Shown here: positions 1 through 9,612 of the stretch, in pieces
How positions within the stretch are numbered: the stretch's first letter is position 1
Layout of the letters: the number at the start of each line of letters is the position of its first letter
NCBI GenBank assembly: GCA_014654065.1
Contig: JACWDM010000001.1
Span: 186,001 to 250,000, forward strand
DNA from: Pelagibacterales bacterium SAG-MED15
Lineage (GTDB): Bacteria; Pseudomonadota; Alphaproteobacteria; Pelagibacterales; Pelagibacteraceae
Direction of reading: 5' to 3'
Length of the DNA: 64,000 nucleotides
Made by a program: the position numbers and the translations under genes
Notes under the pieces: model-generated
Database searches by the model: none
What the model was told of the DNA's origin: nothing
The model's input: only the letters and a program-made list of their open reading frames with translations

Positions 1-182
1 CTCAATTTGCAATAAGAACTTTCTTTTTAAACATGCCAACAAAAAGACTAAAAAGAGGAGTTTTCAATCTTTGCGGTATTAGGGATATTGTTTATAAAAG
101 ATTTTTTTCTGTACCATTTGTTTCAGATGAAAAAAGAAAAAAGTTTCTTAACGAAGTAGTCGATACTGCAGATAAAATTTAA
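1..182 (+). CDS. C-terminal end of an unidentified protein (partial)
   Basis: An open frame enters from the left edge (first full codon at base 3) and stops at 180-182, giving 59 residues of a protein C-terminus. The tail is basic and aromatic (around MPTKRLKRGVF, then DIVYKRFFSVPF) and ends in a polar stretch with EVVDTADKI. I do not recognise the family from this fragment. It ends 3 bases before the convergent oxygenase gene, the same tight end-to-end packing seen elsewhere in the window. It could equally be the end of an enzyme or of a membrane-associated protein. Confidence 0.6.
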   Translation, partial: QFAIRTFFLNMPTKRLKRGVFNLCGIRDIVYKRFFSVPFVSDEKRKKFLNEVVDTADKI

Positions 183-185
183 ACT

Positions 186-1154
186 TTATCTTTGATATTC
201 TACAAATTTTTTTAAAGACTTATTTAAAAACTTTTCAAAATATAGACCTTTTTTATGATTAGGCTTATTTGTAAAAAAAGATTTATTCATTTTAAAATCA
301 TAAGAAGGCTCAAAGAAAAATGGTATCGACATTCTTTTTGTTTTATTCCAAAGTACTCTATGATTTGTGGCTTTAAATTTACCTTTGCTTAAAAACTCTA
401 AAGCAAGACCTGTATTTACTATTAAAGCATTACGATTAAATGGAACATCGTACCACTTTTTGTTATTTCTATTTTGAACTTGTAAACCACCCTTTTTATC
501 CTGATATAAAACTGTAAAAATTCCACTATCGACATGAGTTTCACATCCAAGAGCAACACCATCTTGTTTGGATATTTCAACGGGTTTTGTTTGATTTGGG
601 TAAAAATTAAATCTTAAGGTACTTAATGTTTTTTGTCTTCTAAAAGCTATCTTTGATTTGACTATGTCTAGATTGTAAATTCTTATTATACTTTTAAATA
701 AAGTTTCACTTAAATTAAAGATATTATCGTAGTAATTTTCTAAAACTTTAATCGATTTTTTATTGAGTGATTTTTTTAGGTCTAGATACTCTATATATTG
801 GTTCTTAAGTTTTGCCGCATAACTTTTTGTTACTTTTAAATCACCGATGTCCAAACCTTCTTTTCCATTAACATCATTTGGAAAGTATCCTCTATAAATA
901 TTTTTATTTTTTTTATTCCACTTTTTTGGTGCCAATTTCATTTTATTTAAATTTGATGATTTAAAAAAATTATTACCCACTGAAGTTATATCTTTAATAT
1001 TTTTTTTACTTATTCCATGACTAACAATTTGAAAAAAGCCGATCTCAATAGAAGCCTTTTTGATTTTCAGCAAAGTCTTTTTTGCACTTTCGGTATTAAA
1101 GTTATTATTTATTAATGAGGAGATATTTATTGTTGGTATATAATTTTTACTCAT
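186..1154 (-). CDS. 2-oxoglutarate/Fe(II)-dependent oxygenase, isopenicillin-N-synthase-like
   Basis: A 322-residue cytoplasmic enzyme of the non-haem iron dioxygenase superfamily. The N-terminal DIOX_N-like part (about residues 5-110) contains the typical GFFQIVSHGI stretch. The C-terminal jelly roll carries the facial triad H207-x-D209 and H265, plus R274-x-S276, the RxS motif that binds the 2-oxoglutarate carboxylate. The family couples 2OG decarboxylation to hydroxylation, desaturation or ring closure of a small molecule. The substrate cannot be told from sequence. The ATG overlaps the stop of the upstream EamA exporter gene in an ATGA arrangement, so the two are almost certainly co-translated and may act on and export the same compound; that last point is inference. 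Confidence 0.9.
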   Translation of the reverse strand: MSKNYIPTINISSLINNNFNTESAKKTLLKIKKASIEIGFFQIVSHGISKKNIKDITSVGNNFFKSSNLNKMKLAPKKWNKKNKNIYRGYFPNDVNGKEGLDIGDLKVTKSYAAKLKNQYIEYLDLKKSLNKKSIKVLENYYDNIFNLSETLFKSIIRIYNLDIVKSKIAFRRQKTLSTLRFNFYPNQTKPVEISKQDGVALGCETHVDSGIFTVLYQDKKGGLQVQNRNNKKWYDVPFNRNALIVNTGLALEFLSKGKFKATNHRVLWNKTKRMSIPFFFEPSYDFKMNKSFFTNKPNHKKGLYFEKFLNKSLKKFVEYQR

Positions 1155-2122
1155 CTTCTTACTGGTGTTTCAGTTGCAATATATTGATCTCTTACTTTTT
1201 CTCTAAAATAAATATAAACACCCGCGCTTATAATGCAAGCAACTCCAAAAAAAGTTCTCCCAGAAGGTATTTCATTAAATAAAATATAACCTGGTATCAT
1301 AGACATTATAATTAAAGAGTATTCAAAAAGTGATACTACCGAAGGTGAGGCAATTATATAAGCAGAAAAAATTGAGACAAATGCAACTGATGCTGCTACC
1401 CCAAAAAATAAAATAAATTTCCAAGTATAATTAAAGTCTATAAACCACTCTCTAAATATGAATTGCATTGTGGGATCAAAATTTGGTTTATTAAATTGTC
1501 CACTACCCATTAAAAGAAATATAACTACTAATATTGAGATTGAGATAAGGTAAAAATAAAATAATTGAGTATAAATATTATCTTTATCTGATGTATATTT
1601 TGTAATTACCATTGAAGCAGCATAAAAAAATGCACTAAGTACAGGTAAAAGATTTTTGTATTCAAAATTAGTGAAATTAGGATTTAAGACTATATACACT
1701 CCCATAAATCCAAATATGATTGCAGACCACCTTCTTATACCAATAAATTCTTTTAAAAAAAATTTTGCAAAAATTGAAACAAAAAAGGGACTTGAGAAGA
1801 ATAAAGCATTGGCAGTAGCTAAAGGCATATATGTAAGAGATATAAAAAATGCTGAAAAGGCTAAAAAGTGCAACACAACTCTCACAATTGTAAGTAACGG
1901 ATAATTAGTTTTCAGCAAAACTTTTTTTTTTGTAATTTTAATAAAACATAACAATAAAAACGCAGCCACAACATATCTCCCAAAAAAAATCTCGTATAAA
2001 GCTGATCTTTCAAATATAAATTTAATAAGAGCATCTTGCATTGCAAATAAACTCATTGCAATTATGATTAGTACAATACCTCTTGGATTATTATTTGTGG
2101 TTTGCATATCGCAAACTATCAT
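1151..2122 (-). CDS. EamA/DMT-family transporter
   Basis: A 323-residue integral membrane protein with about ten hydrophobic helices arranged as two EamA repeats (roughly residues 12-150 and 160-310). This is the usual size and build of drug/metabolite transporters, which generally export or take up small metabolites. The second repeat ends in a charged cytoplasmic tail (FREKVRDQ). Two starts are possible, the ATG at 2122 or the in-frame ATG at 2107 (MQTTNNN); the shorter one gives a more usual N-terminus and neither has a clear Shine-Dalgarno sequence. It is first in a two-gene operon with the 2OG oxygenase, overlapping by 4 bases. Substrate unknown. Confidence 0.88.
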   Translation of the reverse strand: MIVCDMQTTNNNPRGIVLIIIAMSLFAMQDALIKFIFERSALYEIFFGRYVVAAFLLLCFIKITKKKVLLKTNYPLLTIVRVVLHFLAFSAFFISLTYMPLATANALFFSSPFFVSIFAKFFLKEFIGIRRWSAIIFGFMGVYIVLNPNFTNFEYKNLLPVLSAFFYAASMVITKYTSDKDNIYTQLFYFYLISISILVVIFLLMGSGQFNKPNFDPTMQFIFREWFIDFNYTWKFILFFGVAASVAFVSIFSAYIIASPSVVSLFEYSLIIMSMIPGYILFNEIPSGRTFFGVACIISAGVYIYFREKVRDQYIATETPVRR

Positions 2123-2164
2123 TTTTTTTATTTTAAAAAATAAAATTCTATGAGACTATACATA

Positions 2165-2575
2165 ATGAGTGAAAAGATTTTTGTTCAAAAAACTGGTAGT
2201 TGTATTTGTGGGAAAGTAAAGTTTACTGTTAAACTTGATGAAATACCTAGAGTTTTTAATTGTCATTGTGAAGACTGTAGAAAAAAAATAGGTGGAATGA
2301 TTTCAATTATAGAATTGAGAGAGAATGCTATTGATCTTAAGATAGATGAATTATCTGTTTATGAACATAGCGGTGGAAGTAATAATAAAATTAAAAAACA
2401 TTTTTGTAAAATTTGTGCAGCTCCCGTTTTAACATATGTCCAAAAATGGGATAAATTTTATCTATATGCTGGATTACTTGATGACATCAGTATACTTAAA
2501 AAAGCTATCAATATATTTTATGAAGAATCCCATTTTCCCTTTATGGAAATTCAAAATAGCAAACTTAAATTGTAA
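2165..2575 (+). CDS. GFA-domain (CENP-V/glutathione-dependent formaldehyde-activating-like) protein
   Basis: A small zinc protein of the GFA family (136 residues from the ATG at 2165; an upstream in-frame ATG at 2150 would add five). It shows the expected metal ligands: CICG near the N-terminus, then NCHCEDC, and a later FCKIC knuckle. The founding member was proposed to condense formaldehyde with glutathione, but most family members have no proven activity, so the label is structural. It is divergent from the EamA operon and its stop codon directly abuts the stop of the convergent ATPase gene (zero bases between). No signal peptide or membrane segment is seen. A second, membrane-anchored GFA protein lies at 32637. 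Confidence 0.82.
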   Translation: MSEKIFVQKTGSCICGKVKFTVKLDEIPRVFNCHCEDCRKKIGGMISIIELRENAIDLKIDELSVYEHSGGSNNKIKKHFCKICAAPVLTYVQKWDKFYLYAGLLDDISILKKAINIFYEESHFPFMEIQNSKLKL

Positions 2576-3604
2576 TTATTTACCTTTAGTTAAAGACTCT
2601 TTTAATTCTTTATTAGTTATATAGCCTTTAATATTTCCTTGTTTATCAACAACTTCACAATTTGCGTTGGTGCAAACAACTTGAGGGAGGAACTCTTCAA
2701 TAAATTGATCTTCTTGAACTTTGACTAAATTCGTTTTATCCATTCCATTCACTTTATCTTTTGGTGTCATAATAACTTTTGCTTTTATAACTTTTGCTCT
2801 ATTTACATCTTTAACAAAAGCTGCAACATATTCATCCGCTGGATTCATTATTATATCAACTGGTCTTCCAACTTGAACAAGTTTTCCTGCATTTAAAATA
2901 CCTATATGATCACCTAATCTTAATGACTCGTCTAAATCGTGAGTTATGAAAACAATAGTTTTTTTTAATTGACTTTGAAGATCTAGAAGTTGTTTTTGCA
3001 TATCACTTCTAATCAGTGGATCTAAAGCAGAGAATGCTTCATCCATTAACATTATGTCTGTGTCTGTTGCTAGCGCTCTTGCTAGACCAACTCTTTGTTG
3101 CATTCCCCCTGATAATTGATTTGGATATTGATTTTCAAAACCACTTAAACCTACTGACTCAATTTTTTCCATAGCAGTTTTATTTCTTTCGTTCTCAGAA
3201 ATACCTTGCATTTCCAAACCATAACCAACATTTTGAATGACAGTTTTATGCGGGAATAAACCAAATCTTTGAAAAACCATGCTCATCTTATGTCTTCTAA
3301 AATCTATAAGCTTATCTTTACTCAACGTAAGTACGTCGGTACCTTCAACAATTATTTCTCCCTCAGTAGGGTCAATTAATCTATTTAGGTGTCTTATGAG
3401 TGTAGATTTTCCCGATCCAGACAAACCCATACAGACAAAGATTTCTCCTTCTTCTATTTGCATTGAAACATTATCGAGACCAACTGTGTGGCCAGTATTT
3501 TCTAAAATTTCCTCTTTAGAAGAACCATCTTTAACTAATGGTAAAACTGATTTTGGATTATTACCAAAAATTTTATAGACGTTGTTAATCTCTATTTTTG
3601 ACAT
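2576..3604 (-). CDS. proV: ABC transporter ATP-binding protein, glycine betaine/proline (ProV/OpuAA) type
   Basis: A 342-residue ATPase of the quaternary-amine transporter group. Walker A is GLSGSGKST (about 60-68), the ABC signature LSGGMQQR (164-171), Walker B IMLMDEA (184-190), and the family hallmark HTVGLDNVSMQI precedes the Walker A. After the ATPase domain only about 80 residues remain, with a single partial CBS-like stretch (NIKGYITNKEL), where full ProV proteins carry two CBS domains in about 400 residues. No permease (ProW) or binding protein (ProX) gene is adjacent, so its partners must be elsewhere. Such transporters import betaine or proline, which fits the dimethylglycine operon downstream in the window, but the link is inference. 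Confidence 0.85.
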   Translation of the reverse strand: MSKIEINNVYKIFGNNPKSVLPLVKDGSSKEEILENTGHTVGLDNVSMQIEEGEIFVCMGLSGSGKSTLIRHLNRLIDPTEGEIIVEGTDVLTLSKDKLIDFRRHKMSMVFQRFGLFPHKTVIQNVGYGLEMQGISENERNKTAMEKIESVGLSGFENQYPNQLSGGMQQRVGLARALATDTDIMLMDEAFSALDPLIRSDMQKQLLDLQSQLKKTIVFITHDLDESLRLGDHIGILNAGKLVQVGRPVDIIMNPADEYVAAFVKDVNRAKVIKAKVIMTPKDKVNGMDKTNLVKVQEDQFIEEFLPQVVCTNANCEVVDKQGNIKGYITNKELKESLTKGK

Positions 3605-3718
3605 GAGTATTTGTAACAGCTGAAACCGACTTATGAAAACTAATAAATTAACTTACAACTAAAAATTGAGGTCAATTACTTAAGTTTTTATCGATTATGG
3701 TAAAAAATAATTAAAAAA

Positions 3719-4660
3719 TTATATTTCGAAACCTTTTTCCTCTGGCTCATTGTCTGTAAGCTCATTTGGAAAGTTTGGTGCCCTAAAGTCAATATTTAAT
3801 TTATCTTCAAATCTTTTCACAACCATGGAAGACCAGGCTCTTGAACCATATTTTTTTTTTGCATCTTTAAAAATTTTTAAAATTAATGGAGATATTTCTA
3901 AATCAGAGTTTAACTTATTTGCTAATTCATCAAAAAGTCCCACATCTTTTTCAACAAGATCCATTGTAAAATTTATATTATAAGAGCCATTAAGTATTAC
4001 TTGGCTTTCAGTTTCATGAACAAATGAATTCCCCGATGAAACGGCAATACCTTTAAAAGTTTTTCCTAAATCTAAGTTAGATTTTTTTGCTACAGCCCAT
4101 GCTTCACCTAAAGCAGCCAAATGTACAGATGCAAGATAATTTGATATAACTTTTAAAATTGATGCACTACCTAATTCTCCAGTATGAAGTATCTTTCTTC
4201 CCATTGCTTTAAGAGCAGGAAGAATTTTATCAAAGGCATTTCTTTCACCCCCGACAAAAATTGCTATGTTGCCAGTGGCTGCTCTATGACAGCCTCCACT
4301 CACTGGACCATCAAGAGGTATACCGCCTTTGTCTGATATTAATTTTCCAATTCTTTTAACTTCCGATTCATCGGTTGTACTCATTTCAAGCCAAATTTTT
4401 TTATTTGAAATTCCCTCTAATATTCCATCAGGTCCTTCTATGACTTCTGAGCAAATTTGAGGTGATGGTAAACAGGTTATAATTAAATCTACATTTTCAG
4501 CTAACTCTTTTGATGTTTTCGAGACTTTTGCTCCTTTTTTCTTAAATTCTTTCAAAAGATTATCATCCAAATCTCTAACCGTTAGATCAAATTTATTTCT
4601 TAGTAGGCTTCCAGCTAATTTGCCACCTACATTTCCTAGTCCAATAAAGCCTATTTTCAT
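3719..4660 (-). CDS. NAD(P)-dependent beta-hydroxyacid dehydrogenase (3-hydroxyisobutyrate dehydrogenase family)
   Basis: A 313-residue enzyme with an N-terminal Rossmann fold starting MKIGFIGLGNVGGKLAG (the GxGxxG dinucleotide site). A DGPVSGG substrate-binding motif follows near residue 118, then an all-helical C-terminal domain with the catalytic lysine region (ILKVISNYL). The family oxidises beta-hydroxyacids such as 3-hydroxyisobutyrate, tartronate semialdehyde or glyoxylate-derived acids. The exact substrate is not decidable here. It is a single gene with 114 bases to the ATPase gene downstream and a 58-base divergent gap to a secreted protein. Confidence 0.88.
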   Translation of the reverse strand: MKIGFIGLGNVGGKLAGSLLRNKFDLTVRDLDDNLLKEFKKKGAKVSKTSKELAENVDLIITCLPSPQICSEVIEGPDGILEGISNKKIWLEMSTTDESEVKRIGKLISDKGGIPLDGPVSGGCHRAATGNIAIFVGGERNAFDKILPALKAMGRKILHTGELGSASILKVISNYLASVHLAALGEAWAVAKKSNLDLGKTFKGIAVSSGNSFVHETESQVILNGSYNINFTMDLVEKDVGLFDELANKLNSDLEISPLILKIFKDAKKKYGSRAWSSMVVKRFEDKLNIDFRAPNFPNELTDNEPEEKGFEI

Positions 4661-4718
4661 GTGCGTCCTAATTAGTAAATTAATTATTATTTCTACATGA
4701 TATATTTAAAACTGAAAA

Positions 4719-5204
4719 ATGTATTTAAATAAAATCAAATTTTTTGAAAATATCACATTTGTAATATTAATTTCATTATTATTAACAAATTTTGCTAAAG
4801 CAGATTTAATTAAACCAAATAGTGGAATTGAACCGATTCAAGTTGTTAAAATTCAATTAAGAGGTTTAAAAAACAATGACCAGCTATATCAAGATGGTGG
4901 CATTGAACAAACATGGGAATTTGCTCATCCAAAAAATAGAAAATTTACTGGACCCCTCACCAAATTTAAGAGCATGATCAAAGGAGATGATTTTTCTATG
5001 TTGTTAAATCATAAAGAACATAAAGTAAAAGAGGTTTTTTCGTCAGATGATGTGGCAACGTTTGAAGTAATAGTTTTAAATTCAGACAAAGAATATTTTA
5101 AATTTAAATGGCAGGTTGAAAAGTTTAAAAAAGAAGGGACGCTTAAAAATTGCTGGTTAACAACAGCAGTATCCTCCCCAATATCGATAGGATCCTCTAT
5201 ATAA
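4719..5204 (+). CDS. conserved secreted protein of unknown function (DUF4864-like)
   Basis: A 161-residue protein with a convincing signal peptide (hydrophobic stretch about residues 10-27, cleavage near AKA). The mature part begins IKPNSGIEPIQVVKIQLRGL and contains TWEFAHPKNRKFTGPL, a pattern I associate with DUF4864/NTF2-like secreted proteins of proteobacteria and plastids. That family name is from memory and tentative. The predicted location is periplasmic. Its stop TAA shares a base with the ATG of the next gene, so it is translationally coupled to the 68-residue membrane protein. No function can be assigned. Confidence 0.75.
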   Translation: MYLNKIKFFENITFVILISLLLTNFAKADLIKPNSGIEPIQVVKIQLRGLKNNDQLYQDGGIEQTWEFAHPKNRKFTGPLTKFKSMIKGDDFSMLLNHKEHKVKEVFSSDDVATFEVIVLNSDKEYFKFKWQVEKFKKEGTLKNCWLTTAVSSPISIGSSI

Positions 5205-5410
5205 TGCAAAAGATACCTGATTATTTAAGAATAGTAATTTTGATGGGAATATTATGCATTCCACCAATTGGAGCGACCCAAATTGGATGGTTTTTTTGGG
5301 GAAAAGAAGTTGGAATTAATTGTGGTATGGTCGTAGGAACAATTAGTGTGACTGTGGCGGCATATCTTATGTACCAAAAGGGATGGAGAGATTCTGATGA
5401 TGACTATTAA
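5204..5410 (+). CDS. small membrane protein, 68 residues
   Basis: A 68-codon gene starting at the ATG at 5204 that overlaps the previous stop by one base (TAATG). It has two probable membrane helices (about residues 8-30 and 36-54) and an acidic C-terminus (RDSDDDY). An upstream TTG at 5150 is in frame but would overlap the secreted-protein gene by 55 bases, so the ATG is preferred. I do not recognise a family. Coupling to the secreted protein suggests a two-protein envelope unit. Confidence 0.7.
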   Translation: MQKIPDYLRIVILMGILCIPPIGATQIGWFFWGKEVGINCGMVVGTISVTVAAYLMYQKGWRDSDDDY

Positions 5411-5439
5411 ATTTATGTTTCACTAGGATCATAAATTTA
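5408..5439 (+). promoter_or_regulatory. 10-bp inverted repeat between the small membrane protein and the dimethylglycine dehydrogenase gene
   Basis: TAAATTTATG (5408-5417) and CATAAATTTA (5430-5439) are perfect inverted copies with a 12-base loop, the first arm covering the stop codon of the upstream gene. There is no T-run after it, so it is not a standard terminator. It sits 15 bases before the ATG of the operon at 5454 and could be an operator or an mRNA stem. Confidence 0.45.
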
Positions 5440-5453
5440 GTAGAAATCCAATT

Positions 5454-7886
5454 ATGAAATCTAAAGCTAAAGTAGTTGTCGTTGGTGGTGGGGTAGTTGG
5501 AGTAAGTGCTCTTTATCATTTAGCAAAAAAAGGATGGTCCGATGTTGTTCTTGTAGAAAGAAAAGAACTGACGTCAGGGTCTACATGGCACGCAGCTGGC
5601 CTTTTACCATTATTTAATATGAGTTATTCAGTAGGACAGCTTCATAAATATGCAGTCAATCTTTACAAAAAGTTAGAGGAAGAAACAGGAAAGAATGTAG
5701 GCTTTAGCGTTGTTTCAAATATAAGATTAGCAAATAACAAAGATAGGATGGATGAGTATTTCCAATATGCTGGTGTTGCTCAAACAATTGGTGTTGATGT
5801 TAAATTTTTAACACCAGATCAAGTAAAAGAAATTTGGCCTTTATGTAATACATCAGATTTAGTTGGAGCTATTCAACATCCAGAGGATGGATATATTCAG
5901 CCTGCCGATTTAACACAAGCTCTAGCAACAGGCGCGAGAAATAGAGGAGCTGAAATTTATAGAAACACAACAGTAGTAGGAATTAAACAAACCAAAGAAG
6001 GTTGGGTCGTTGAAACCGATAAAGGGACTATTGAATGTGAACATGTTATTTCATGCTCAGGAAACTTTGCAAGACAAACTGGAAAAATGGTAGGATTAGA
6101 TATACCTGTTATACCAGTTGAGCATCAATATATTGTGACTGAACCACATCCAGAAATTCAAAAAAGAAAAAAAGATGGTTTACCAGAAATGGGTGTACTA
6201 AGAGATAGTGATAGTAGATGGTACATGAGAGAAGAGGCAGGAGGTTTAATTTTAGGACCTTATGAAGATGGGGCACCTGCTTGTTATGTAAATGGACCAT
6301 CAAAAGAATCTGAATATGAATTATTTCAAGAAGACCTTGATAGATTAGCGCCACACATTGAAGGAGCAATTCACAGAGTTCCTGCATTTGGTGAAGTTGG
6401 AGTAAAAAAAGTTTATAATGGTGCTATTTGTTACACTCCAGATGGAAATCCTATTGTTGGACCAGCTTGGGGTTTGAAAAATTTTTGGATAAACGAAGGA
6501 CACAGTTTTGGTATTACAGCAGCAGGAGGTGCTGGATGGCAGTTAGCAGAATGGATTGTTGATGGAGAGCCAACAATTGATATGTTGGGTGTAGAACCTA
6601 GAAGATATGGAGATTATTGTTCAAAATCTTATTTAAAAGAAAAGAATGAAGAAGCTTATAGTCACGTCTTCATCACACACTTTCCTGATGAAGAAAGACC
6701 TGCAGCAAGACCTCTTAGAACCGCACCATGTTATGACAGAATGAAAAATTTAGGAGCGGTATTTGGTCAAAAATTTGGATGGGAAAGACCTAATTTTTTT
6801 GCAACTGATGGAATGGAGCAGAAAGATGATTGGTCTTTTAGAAGATCTAATTGGTTTGAAGCAATAAAAAAAGAGTGCAAAAATGTTAGGGAGAATGTTG
6901 GTCTTTTAGATATGTCAGCATTTGCTAAATGCAGAATTAAGGGACCAAAAGCTGAGGAATTTCTAGATAAGTTAGTTGCAAATAAACTGCCAAAAAAAAT
7001 TGGTAGAATTAATTTATGCCACGCTTTAAATACTAAAGGTGGAGTGCATTCAGAATTTACTATTATGCGTGAAGCAGAAGATAGTTTTTATTTAGTTTCA
7101 GCAGGTGCATATCAAAGACTTGATCATGATTGGATACTAAAGTGGATGCCGAGTGATGGCTCAGTACAATTTGAAAACCTAACAAACAGCATGGGTGTTT
7201 TGGTGGTTTCAGGACCAAAAGCTAGAGAGTTAATGACAAGAGTTTCAAAAGATGATTTTTCTAATGAAAACTTTAAATGGCTAAGTGCAAAAAATGTAGA
7301 TATTGGATTTGCTCCTGTAAATGCTATGAGAGTTAACTTTGTTGGTGAGCTTGGTTGGGAATTGCATCATCCAATTGAATATCAAAATCATATTTTTGAT
7401 AAGTTAATGGATGCTGGTAAAGATCTTAATCTAAAACCGTATGGTATAAGAGCAATGAATAGCTTAAGAGTAGAAAAATCATACAAACTTGTGGGAACGG
7501 AACTATCAATAGAATATTCACCCTATGAAAGCGGTTTGGACAGATTTGTTCATCCAAATAAAGGAAGTTTTATTGGATTAGATGCATTAAACAAATGGAG
7601 AGAGAAAGGGTTTGATAATAAATTAATAACTTTGGAAATACATAATGCAACTGATGCAGATGTGTTAGGAAATAATCCAATTTATGAAAATGGCAAAGTA
7701 ATTGGAAGAGCTACAGGTGGCGATTTTGGATTTAGACTTAATAAATCAATTGCGCTAGGAATGGTTAAACCAGAATTAGCAAATGTTGGACAAAAATTAA
7801 AAATTGATATCCTTGGCAAAATGCACGAGGCAACAATTCTTGAAGAAAGTCCTTATGATCCAGAAAATAAATTGTTGAGAGCATAA
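5454..7886 (+). CDS. dmgdh: dimethylglycine dehydrogenase (or sarcosine dehydrogenase), FAD- and folate-binding
   Basis: An 810-residue flavoprotein that oxidatively demethylates dimethylglycine (or sarcosine), passing the one-carbon unit to tetrahydrofolate and electrons to ETF. The N-terminal DAO-type FAD domain begins [18 protein letters not shown]. It contains [11 protein letters not shown], whose histidine aligns with the covalent FAD attachment site of mammalian DMGDH/SARDH. An FAO_M linker follows (about 365-425), then the GcvT folate-binding domain (from about 430) and GcvT C-terminal barrel (about 700-805). Length and order match DMGDH/SARDH. The three genes downstream encode both ETF subunits and ETF:ubiquinone oxidoreductase, the electron acceptors of this enzyme class. 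In SAR11 a DMGDH of this type belongs to glycine betaine degradation. Sequence alone does not decide between the two N-methylglycine substrates. Confidence 0.9.
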   Translation: MKSKAKVVVVGGGVVGVSALYHLAKKGWSDVVLVERKELTSGSTWHAAGLLPLFNMSYSVGQLHKYAVNLYKKLEEETGKNVGFSVVSNIRLANNKDRMDEYFQYAGVAQTIGVDVKFLTPDQVKEIWPLCNTSDLVGAIQHPEDGYIQPADLTQALATGARNRGAEIYRNTTVVGIKQTKEGWVVETDKGTIECEHVISCSGNFARQTGKMVGLDIPVIPVEHQYIVTEPHPEIQKRKKDGLPEMGVLRDSDSRWYMREEAGGLILGPYEDGAPACYVNGPSKESEYELFQEDLDRLAPHIEGAIHRVPAFGEVGVKKVYNGAICYTPDGNPIVGPAWGLKNFWINEGHSFGITAAGGAGWQLAEWIVDGEPTIDMLGVEPRRYGDYCSKSYLKEKNEEAYSHVFITHFPDEERPAARPLRTAPCYDRMKNLGAVFGQKFGWERPNFFATDGMEQKDDWSFRRSNWFEAIKKECKNVRENVGLLDMSAFAKCRIKGPKAEEFLDKLVANKLPKKIGRINLCHALNTKGGVHSEFTIMREAEDSFYLVSAGAYQRLDHDWILKWMPSDGSVQFENLTNSMGVLVVSGPKARELMTRVSKDDFSNENFKWLSAKNVDIGFAPVNAMRVNFVGELGWELHHPIEYQNHIFDKLMDAGKDLNLKPYGIRAMNSLRVEKSYKLVGTELSIEYSPYESGLDRFVHPNKGSFIGLDALNKWREKGFDNKLITLEIHNATDADVLGNNPIYENGKVIGRATGGDFGFRLNKSIALGMVKPELANVGQKLKIDILGKMHEATILEESPYDPENKLLRA

Positions 7887-8635
7887 TGAAAATACTAGTA
7901 GCAGTAAAAAGAGTAATTGATTACAACGTTCAAATAAGAGTTAAAGAGGATGGAAGTGGTGTTGTAACTGACAACGTTAAAATGTCGACCAATCCACCAG
8001 ATGATAATGCAGTTGAAGAAGCAGTAAAAATTAAAGAAGCCGGAAAAGCAACTGAAGTTGTTGCAATTACTGTTGGTGAGGAAAAAGCTCAAGAAACTGT
8101 TAGGAAGGCATTGGCGGTAGGAGCGGATAGAGGAATTCATGTTAAAGCTGAAGGCATTCTTGAACCATTAGCTGTATCAAAAATTTTGCAAAAGGTTGTT
8201 GAAAAAGAAAAACCTGATTTAGTATTTATGGGTAAGCAAGCAATAGACGATGATTGTAATCAAACTGGCCAAATGTTAGCTGCTTTATTAAATTGGCCTC
8301 AAGCGACTTTTGCATCAAAGATTGATGTCAAAGACAAATCTTTAGAAGTTACAAGAGAAGTTGACGAGGGATTGGAAACAATTTCAGTAAATGTACCAGC
8401 GATTGTAACGTGCGATTTAAGACTAAATGAACCTCGATATGCATCTTTACCAAATATTATGAAGGCTAAAAAGAAGCCGTTAGAGCAATTAAGTGCTACA
8501 GATTTAGGTATTGATACTAAACCAAGAATCGAGCAAATTAAAGTTGAGGAACCTCCTAAAAGAAAAGCAGGTATTAAGGTAGGGAGTGTTTCGGAGTTAG
8601 TACAAAAATTAAAAAATGAAGCAAAGGTAATATAA
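7886..8635 (+). CDS. etfB: electron transfer flavoprotein beta subunit
   Basis: A 249-residue ETF beta subunit, the normal length. It begins [20 protein letters not shown] and carries the family signature around [35 protein letters not shown] (residues about 152-190) and the AMP-binding region near [16 protein letters not shown]. With EtfA it shuttles electrons from flavin dehydrogenases to the membrane quinone oxidoreductase. Its ATG overlaps the dehydrogenase stop by one base (TAATG) and its stop overlaps etfA in the same way, indicating tight translational coupling. Confidence 0.97.
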   Translation: MKILVAVKRVIDYNVQIRVKEDGSGVVTDNVKMSTNPPDDNAVEEAVKIKEAGKATEVVAITVGEEKAQETVRKALAVGADRGIHVKAEGILEPLAVSKILQKVVEKEKPDLVFMGKQAIDDDCNQTGQMLAALLNWPQATFASKIDVKDKSLEVTREVDEGLETISVNVPAIVTCDLRLNEPRYASLPNIMKAKKKPLEQLSATDLGIDTKPRIEQIKVEEPPKRKAGIKVGSVSELVQKLKNEAKVI

Positions 8636-9588
8636 TGTCAGTTTTATTAATTGCAGAACATAATAATAAAGAGCTTAAGCCTTTTACATTAAATGCAATA
8701 ACTGCGGCTTCTCAAATAGATCAGGATTTACATGTTTTGGTGATTGGGCATAATGCAGATAATGCTGCAAAAGCAGCATCATCAGTACCTTTAGTTAAAA
8801 AAGTTATTCAGATAGATAATTCAATCTATGAAAATTATTTAGCCGAAAATTTTACACCTGTAATAATAAAACATGCAGAGAACTATTCTCATATAATTTG
8901 TTCAGCTAATACATTTGGTAAAAATTTAATGCCAAGAATTGCAGCTCTAATGGATTGTTCTCAAATAAGCGATATAATCAAAGTTATTTCACCAGATACA
9001 TTTTTAAGACCAATTTATGCAGGAAACGCCTTTGCTACAGTTAAAAGTAATGACAAAAAAAAATGCGTTACTATCAGACCAACATCATTTGATGCTGCAC
9101 CTTCAGATGGTGGTACAGCCGAGATAATTAAAGGGGATGGTGCTGATGAATTTACTTTAACAAAGTTTGTTAAAAAAGAGGAAATTAAATCTGACAGACC
9201 AGAGCTTGGAACTGCGAGAATTGTAATTTCAGGCGGAAGAGGTATGCAAAGTGGTGATAATTTCAAATTAATTACAGCAATTGCAGATAAATTAAATGCA
9301 GCAATTGGTGCATCGAGAGCAGCTGTTGATGCTGGTTATATAACAAACGATCATCAAGTTGGTCAAACAGGCAAAGTTGTTGTACCAGATCTTTATATCG
9401 CAGTTGGAATTTCAGGTGCGATACAACATCTTGCAGGTATGAAAGAAAGCAAAGTAATTGTCGCAATCAACAAAGATGGCGAAGCTCCTATATTTAGTGT
9501 AGCAGATTATGGACTTGAGGCTGATTTATTTGAAGCGTTACCGCAATTTTTAGAAGAATTGAACAAATTAAACACTATACAAAAATAA
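8635..9588 (+). CDS. etfA: electron transfer flavoprotein alpha subunit
   Basis: A 317-residue ETF alpha subunit. The N-terminal ETF domain (about 1-180) is followed by the FAD-binding C-terminal domain with GRGMQSGDNF, GASRAAVDAGYI, VGQTGKVV and the classic LYIAVGISGAIQHLAGM and VAINKDGEAPIF motifs. It binds the FAD of the heterodimer. One-base overlap with etfB upstream; 24 bases to the ETF-QO gene downstream. Confidence 0.97.
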   Translation: MSVLLIAEHNNKELKPFTLNAITAASQIDQDLHVLVIGHNADNAAKAASSVPLVKKVIQIDNSIYENYLAENFTPVIIKHAENYSHIICSANTFGKNLMPRIAALMDCSQISDIIKVISPDTFLRPIYAGNAFATVKSNDKKKCVTIRPTSFDAAPSDGGTAEIIKGDGADEFTLTKFVKKEEIKSDRPELGTARIVISGGRGMQSGDNFKLITAIADKLNAAIGASRAAVDAGYITNDHQVGQTGKVVVPDLYIAVGISGAIQHLAGMKESKVIVAINKDGEAPIFSVADYGLEADLFEALPQFLEELNKLNTIQK

Positions 9589-9612
9589 CAAATATTGTAA
9601 AAAAATACCATT

